This document shows, in pieces, positions 4,993-6,103 of a stretch of 6,103 bases of DNA. Numbering within the stretch: position 1 is the stretch's first letter; each line of letters opens with the position of its first letter. Both the position numbers and the translations under genes were made by a program. The DNA is from SM23-78 sp041479965 (GTDB lineage: Archaea > Nanobdellota > Nanobdellia > Woesearchaeales > SM23-78): NCBI GenBank assembly GCA_041479965.1, contig JBGOZE010000066.1:1-6103 (forward strand). Reading direction: 5' to 3'. The notes under the pieces were generated by a model. That model was not told the DNA's origin and ran no database searches. It worked only from the letters and a program-made list of their open reading frames with translations.

Positions 4993-5005
4993 TATTTAAA
5001 TATTT
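4993..5005 (-). promoter_or_regulatory. TATA box for the exported beta-rich protein gene
   Basis: Minus strand AAATATTTAAATA, centred about 54 bases before the ATG at 4945. Transcription would start near 4973, giving a leader of about 28 bases. Unlike its leaderless neighbours, this gene would have a leader, but no strong Shine-Dalgarno site is visible just before the ATG. Confidence 0.5.
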
Positions 5006-5043
5006 CGCCTGGGTGGATGGTTAAACCAGTTAGAACACGATTA

Positions 5044-5427
5044 TTACTTACCTCTAAGGTGGTCGTAGAACTCATCACGGCGCTTCTTCTGCTGTTCACG
5101 ATGATAGCTGGAAGTTCTTTCTAATTCTCGTTTTCTGAAGCTGATATCAGCCTCGAGCCTTCTCTTTTCCATTGATCCGAACCCATAATTGCTTAACTTA
5201 GAAGCATCACGCTGCATGTTAGTGATATTATCCTTCAAGTTCTCTTCTGCACGAAACTCAGTGTACTTTCTTTCAAATTCCTTTTTTTCAAACTCAGAAG
5301 TCTGTAACATGTTGTTAAACGCCTTAAACTCCTTGTCCCTCTGCTGGACCACAGGGCCATAATCAACAGAAAAAGTGGAGCTCTTCTTAGGCTTCGGCTT
5401 GAAGTCATCATCAAAGGGATAGGCCAT
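5044..5427 (-). CDS. Small highly charged coiled-coil protein
   Basis: A 127-residue protein, MAYPFDDDFKPKPKKSSTFS at its start. Residues 1-25 look disordered (acidic DDD, then a Lys/Pro cluster). From about 27 to 62 and again from about 85 to 122 the sequence is dominated by Glu, Lys, Arg and Gln with regularly spaced Phe and Leu, as expected of long helices or coiled coils. A Gly/Ser break (NYGFGSMEK, about 79-87) could be a hinge between them. There is no membrane segment and no enzyme motif. The ATG at 5427 lies about 27 bases after a TATA box, so the mRNA is essentially leaderless. A start at 5487 would lie upstream of that promoter and was rejected. The gene ends in two tandem TAA stops (5041-5046). 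Function unknown. Confidence 0.75.
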   Translation of the reverse strand: MAYPFDDDFKPKPKKSSTFSVDYGPVVQQRDKEFKAFNNMLQTSEFEKKEFERKYTEFRAEENLKDNITNMQRDASKLSNYGFGSMEKRRLEADISFRKRELERTSSYHREQQKKRRDEFYDHLRGK

Positions 5428-5448
5428 AACAATAAGAATATGCTCGCA

Positions 5449-5459
5449 GATATAAATAG
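5449..5459 (-). promoter_or_regulatory. TATA box for the coiled-coil protein gene
   Basis: Minus strand CTATTTATATC, centred about 27 bases before the ATG at 5427, which predicts a leader of 0-3 bases. This fixes the gene start. Confidence 0.6.
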
Positions 5460-5488
5460 TTTTCTCTGGCGAGCTCCTAAAACCCAAC

Positions 5489-5500
5489 CTTTTATAAACT
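5489..5500 (+). promoter_or_regulatory. Possible TATA box for the zinc-ribbon/cold-shock operon
   Basis: CTTTTATAAACT, predicting transcription start near 5520 and a 5' leader of about 100 bases before the ATG at 5622. This would be by far the longest leader in the window. A weaker element at 5597-5605 (TTTAGAATA) would instead give a leaderless start, but the good Shine-Dalgarno-like GGAAGTGA at 5610-5617 argues for a leader. Confidence 0.4.
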
Positions 5501-5621
5501 CAGCCTCATTATCCTTATCTTGTCAGACAACATTGGTTCAGTATTTGCTTTTCGTGTTTGAAAGTATTTTTGCTTGAAAGCTGTTTCTGATGAGGATTTA
5601 GAATAGTCCGGAAGTGACACA

Positions 5622-5765
5622 ATGGTCGGTTATAGGCTAGTCAAGTATTGCAGGCTGTGCAAGCAGAGATTCCTTATCAACCAAGGCGAAAGGATTCAGA
5701 ACTATTGCCCTGATTGCGTGAAAAGATTTGAGAAGGAGGCAAAGAAAAATGAAAGGAAAAGTTAA
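5622..5765 (+). CDS. 47-residue single zinc-ribbon protein
   Basis: A short frame, MVGYRLVKYCRLCKQRF onward, with four cysteines as C10-x2-C13 and C29-x2-C32 (15 residues between the pairs) and a basic tail (VKRFEKEAKKNERKS). This is a minimal treble-clef or zinc-ribbon domain that could bind one zinc ion and nucleic acid. The start is set by an in-frame TAG 18 bases upstream of the ATG and by GGAAGTGA, one mismatch from the consensus GGAGGTGA, 4 bases before it. Its last 17 bases overlap the cold-shock gene in another frame, so the two are cotranscribed and probably translationally coupled. The cysteine layout and C-x-x-CVK ending resemble the N-terminal ribbon of the protein at 2885-3286. 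Confidence 0.82.
   Translation: MVGYRLVKYCRLCKQRFLINQGERIQNYCPDCVKRFEKEAKKNERKS
5734..5739 (+). promoter_or_regulatory. Shine-Dalgarno site of the cold-shock gene
   Basis: AGGAGG, nine bases before the ATG at 5749, inside the coding region of the zinc-ribbon gene. It shows that the cold-shock protein starts at MKGKVKFF, not at the ATG at 5728, which would add seven mostly basic residues lacking any family match. Confidence 0.8.
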
Positions 5766-5985
5766 ATTTTTCAATGTGATGAAAGGCTTCGGCTTCATCT
5801 CAGCAGAGAACGGCACTGAGTGCTTTGTGCACCAGTCAGCCTTAAAGCCAGGAGTAGTGTTGAAGGAGAATGATGAAATAACCTTTGACATCGAGCAGGG
5901 AGACAGAGGAGCTAGGGCTGTCAATGTCTCAAAGGAAGCTGCAGAGGAGAAGGAAGCTGCTGAGGAAAAAGAAGCTGTAGAATAA
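5749..5985 (+). CDS. Cold-shock domain protein with acidic repeat tail
   Basis: A 78-residue protein. Residues 1-63 form a complete cold-shock OB fold: MKGKVKFFNVMKGFGFIS contains the RNP1 motif (KGFGFI), ECFVHQSAL contains RNP2 (FVH), and the final strand is GARAVNVS. Such proteins bind single-stranded RNA or DNA and act as RNA chaperones in the cytoplasm. One family aromatic differs: the usual KWFN is KFFN. After the domain comes a short acidic tail made of an EAAEEK-type repeat (about two and a half copies), absent from typical 65-70 residue Csp proteins. The gene overlaps the upstream zinc-ribbon gene by 17 bases and is followed by T-rich termination signals. Cold-shock domains are common in bacteria and patchy in archaea, so transfer at some time is possible. 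The symbol csp would be generic and is left out. Confidence 0.93.
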   Translation: MKGKVKFFNVMKGFGFISAENGTECFVHQSALKPGVVLKENDEITFDIEQGDRGARAVNVSKEAAEEKEAAEEKEAVE

Positions 5986-5994
5986 GCTATTATA

Positions 5995-6016
5995 TTTTGT
6001 TTTTTTTGTTAGTTTT
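5995..6016 (+). terminator. T-rich terminator after the cold-shock gene
   Basis: Starting about ten bases after the stop codon, the plus strand reads TTTTG, then eight Ts (6000-6007), then GTTAGTTTTT. Two or more T-runs are the usual archaeal termination signal. Confidence 0.65.
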
Positions 6017-6027
6017 TGAATTTAGCT

Positions 6028-6057
6028 AAGATTCAGAATCTTTCTATTTTTTATTTT
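6028..6057 (+). terminator. Inverted repeat followed by T-runs between convergent genes
   Basis: AAGATTC-A-GAATCTT (6028-6042) is a perfect 7-bp inverted repeat around a single base. It is followed on the plus strand by TCTATTTTTTATTTTTT. It may be a second terminator for the cold-shock operon. It also lies just beyond the stop of the minus-strand gene at the right edge. As a hairpin the one-base loop would need to open at least one more pair. Confidence 0.45.
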
Positions 6058-6103
6058 TTAAGTTTCTTATAAGCTAGAAGTATCACTATTATCATCTCTA
6101 TGA
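6051..6103 (-). CDS. C-terminal end of a probable membrane protein (partial)
   Basis: On the minus strand the last 16 codons before TAA read IEMIIVILLAYKKLKK, a hydrophobic stretch followed by a basic tail. That is how many membrane proteins end, with the last helix leaving lysines in the cytoplasm. The gene would enter from the right edge and converge with the cold-shock gene. Only 16 residues are visible, so its reality rests on this pattern; a non-coding tail is the alternative. An internal ATG (14 residues to the stop) is unlikely to be a gene by itself. Confidence 0.4.
   Translation of the reverse strand, partial: IEMIIVILLAYKKLKK

Noticed and set aside
5008..5036. tRNA-like stretch (GGTGGATGGTTAAACCAGTTAGAAC)-type sequence
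   Set aside because: It resembles parts of a tRNA D-arm, but no acceptor, anticodon or T-arm can be paired around it. It contains a short inverted repeat TGGTT-A-AACCA only.
5428..5487. Longer N-terminus for the coiled-coil protein starting at 5487
   Set aside because: The TATA box at 5449-5459 lies inside this extension and predicts transcription starting at the ATG at 5427.
5587..5594. Box C-like CTGATGAG, possible C/D guide RNA in the cold-shock leader
   Set aside because: No matching box D (CTGA) with proper spacing and no terminal stem follows before the start codon.
5728..5748. Start of the cold-shock protein at 5728
   Set aside because: The added residues are basic and unlike any cold-shock protein start, whereas AGGAGG is placed correctly for the ATG at 5749.
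1..6103. CRISPR arrays, insertion sequences, long repeats
   Set aside because: No regularly spaced repeats, transposase frames or long inverted ends were seen on reading the window.

Overview
The window looks like part of an archaeal chromosome, most plausibly a DPANN-type lineage such as Woesearchaeota or a relative. Four things support this. Almost every gene is preceded by an A/T-rich TATA element placed to start transcription at or just before the start codon. Both tRNA genes carry introns that fold into bulge-helix-bulge (BHB) splice motifs, and neither encodes CCA. The genes are compact and include very small zinc-ribbon, ribbon-helix-helix and cold-shock proteins. Several mRNAs appear leaderless. 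The lineage is an inference; there is no rRNA or marker gene to settle it.

Left part (1-1100), A/T-rich and all on the minus strand: the first 16 codons of what is probably a type I restriction-modification methyltransferase (hsdM-like) run off the left edge. It overlaps a 47-residue ribbon-helix-helix protein just upstream. Next comes a three-helix membrane protein with a DUF4352-like extracytoplasmic domain. Codon use here (lysine almost only AAA) differs from the right part. The block ends just past the 3' end of a tRNA-Glu gene, which suggests an accessory island.

Middle (1198-2781), minus strand: tRNA-Glu(CTC) with an 18-nt intron; an 11-12-helix transporter of the ArsB/NhaD/CitMHS superfamily with a probably leaderless mRNA; and tRNA-Lys(CTT), the most unusual item. 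It contains two introns: 28 nt inside the D-stem (22/23) and 43 nt in the anticodon loop (37/38). Removing both gives a standard 74-nt tRNA.

Right part (2782-6103): divergent from tRNA-Lys are a two-zinc-ribbon protein and an unrecognised 257-residue soluble helical protein (both +). Convergent with these is a secreted, beta-strand-rich 274-residue protein that ends in an aromatic residue and resembles a beta-barrel. Next is a leaderless 127-residue coiled-coil protein (minus). Divergent from that is a two-gene plus-strand operon: a 47-residue zinc ribbon overlapping a cold-shock domain protein with an acidic repeat tail. The last bases hold the C-terminal end of a probable membrane protein (minus).

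No CRISPR array, insertion sequence or replication origin was seen. The best candidates for something new are the two-intron tRNA-Lys with competing intron folds, the barrel-like exported protein in an archaeon, the overlapping zinc-ribbon/cold-shock pair, and the ribbon-helix-helix gene overlapping the possible hsdM.
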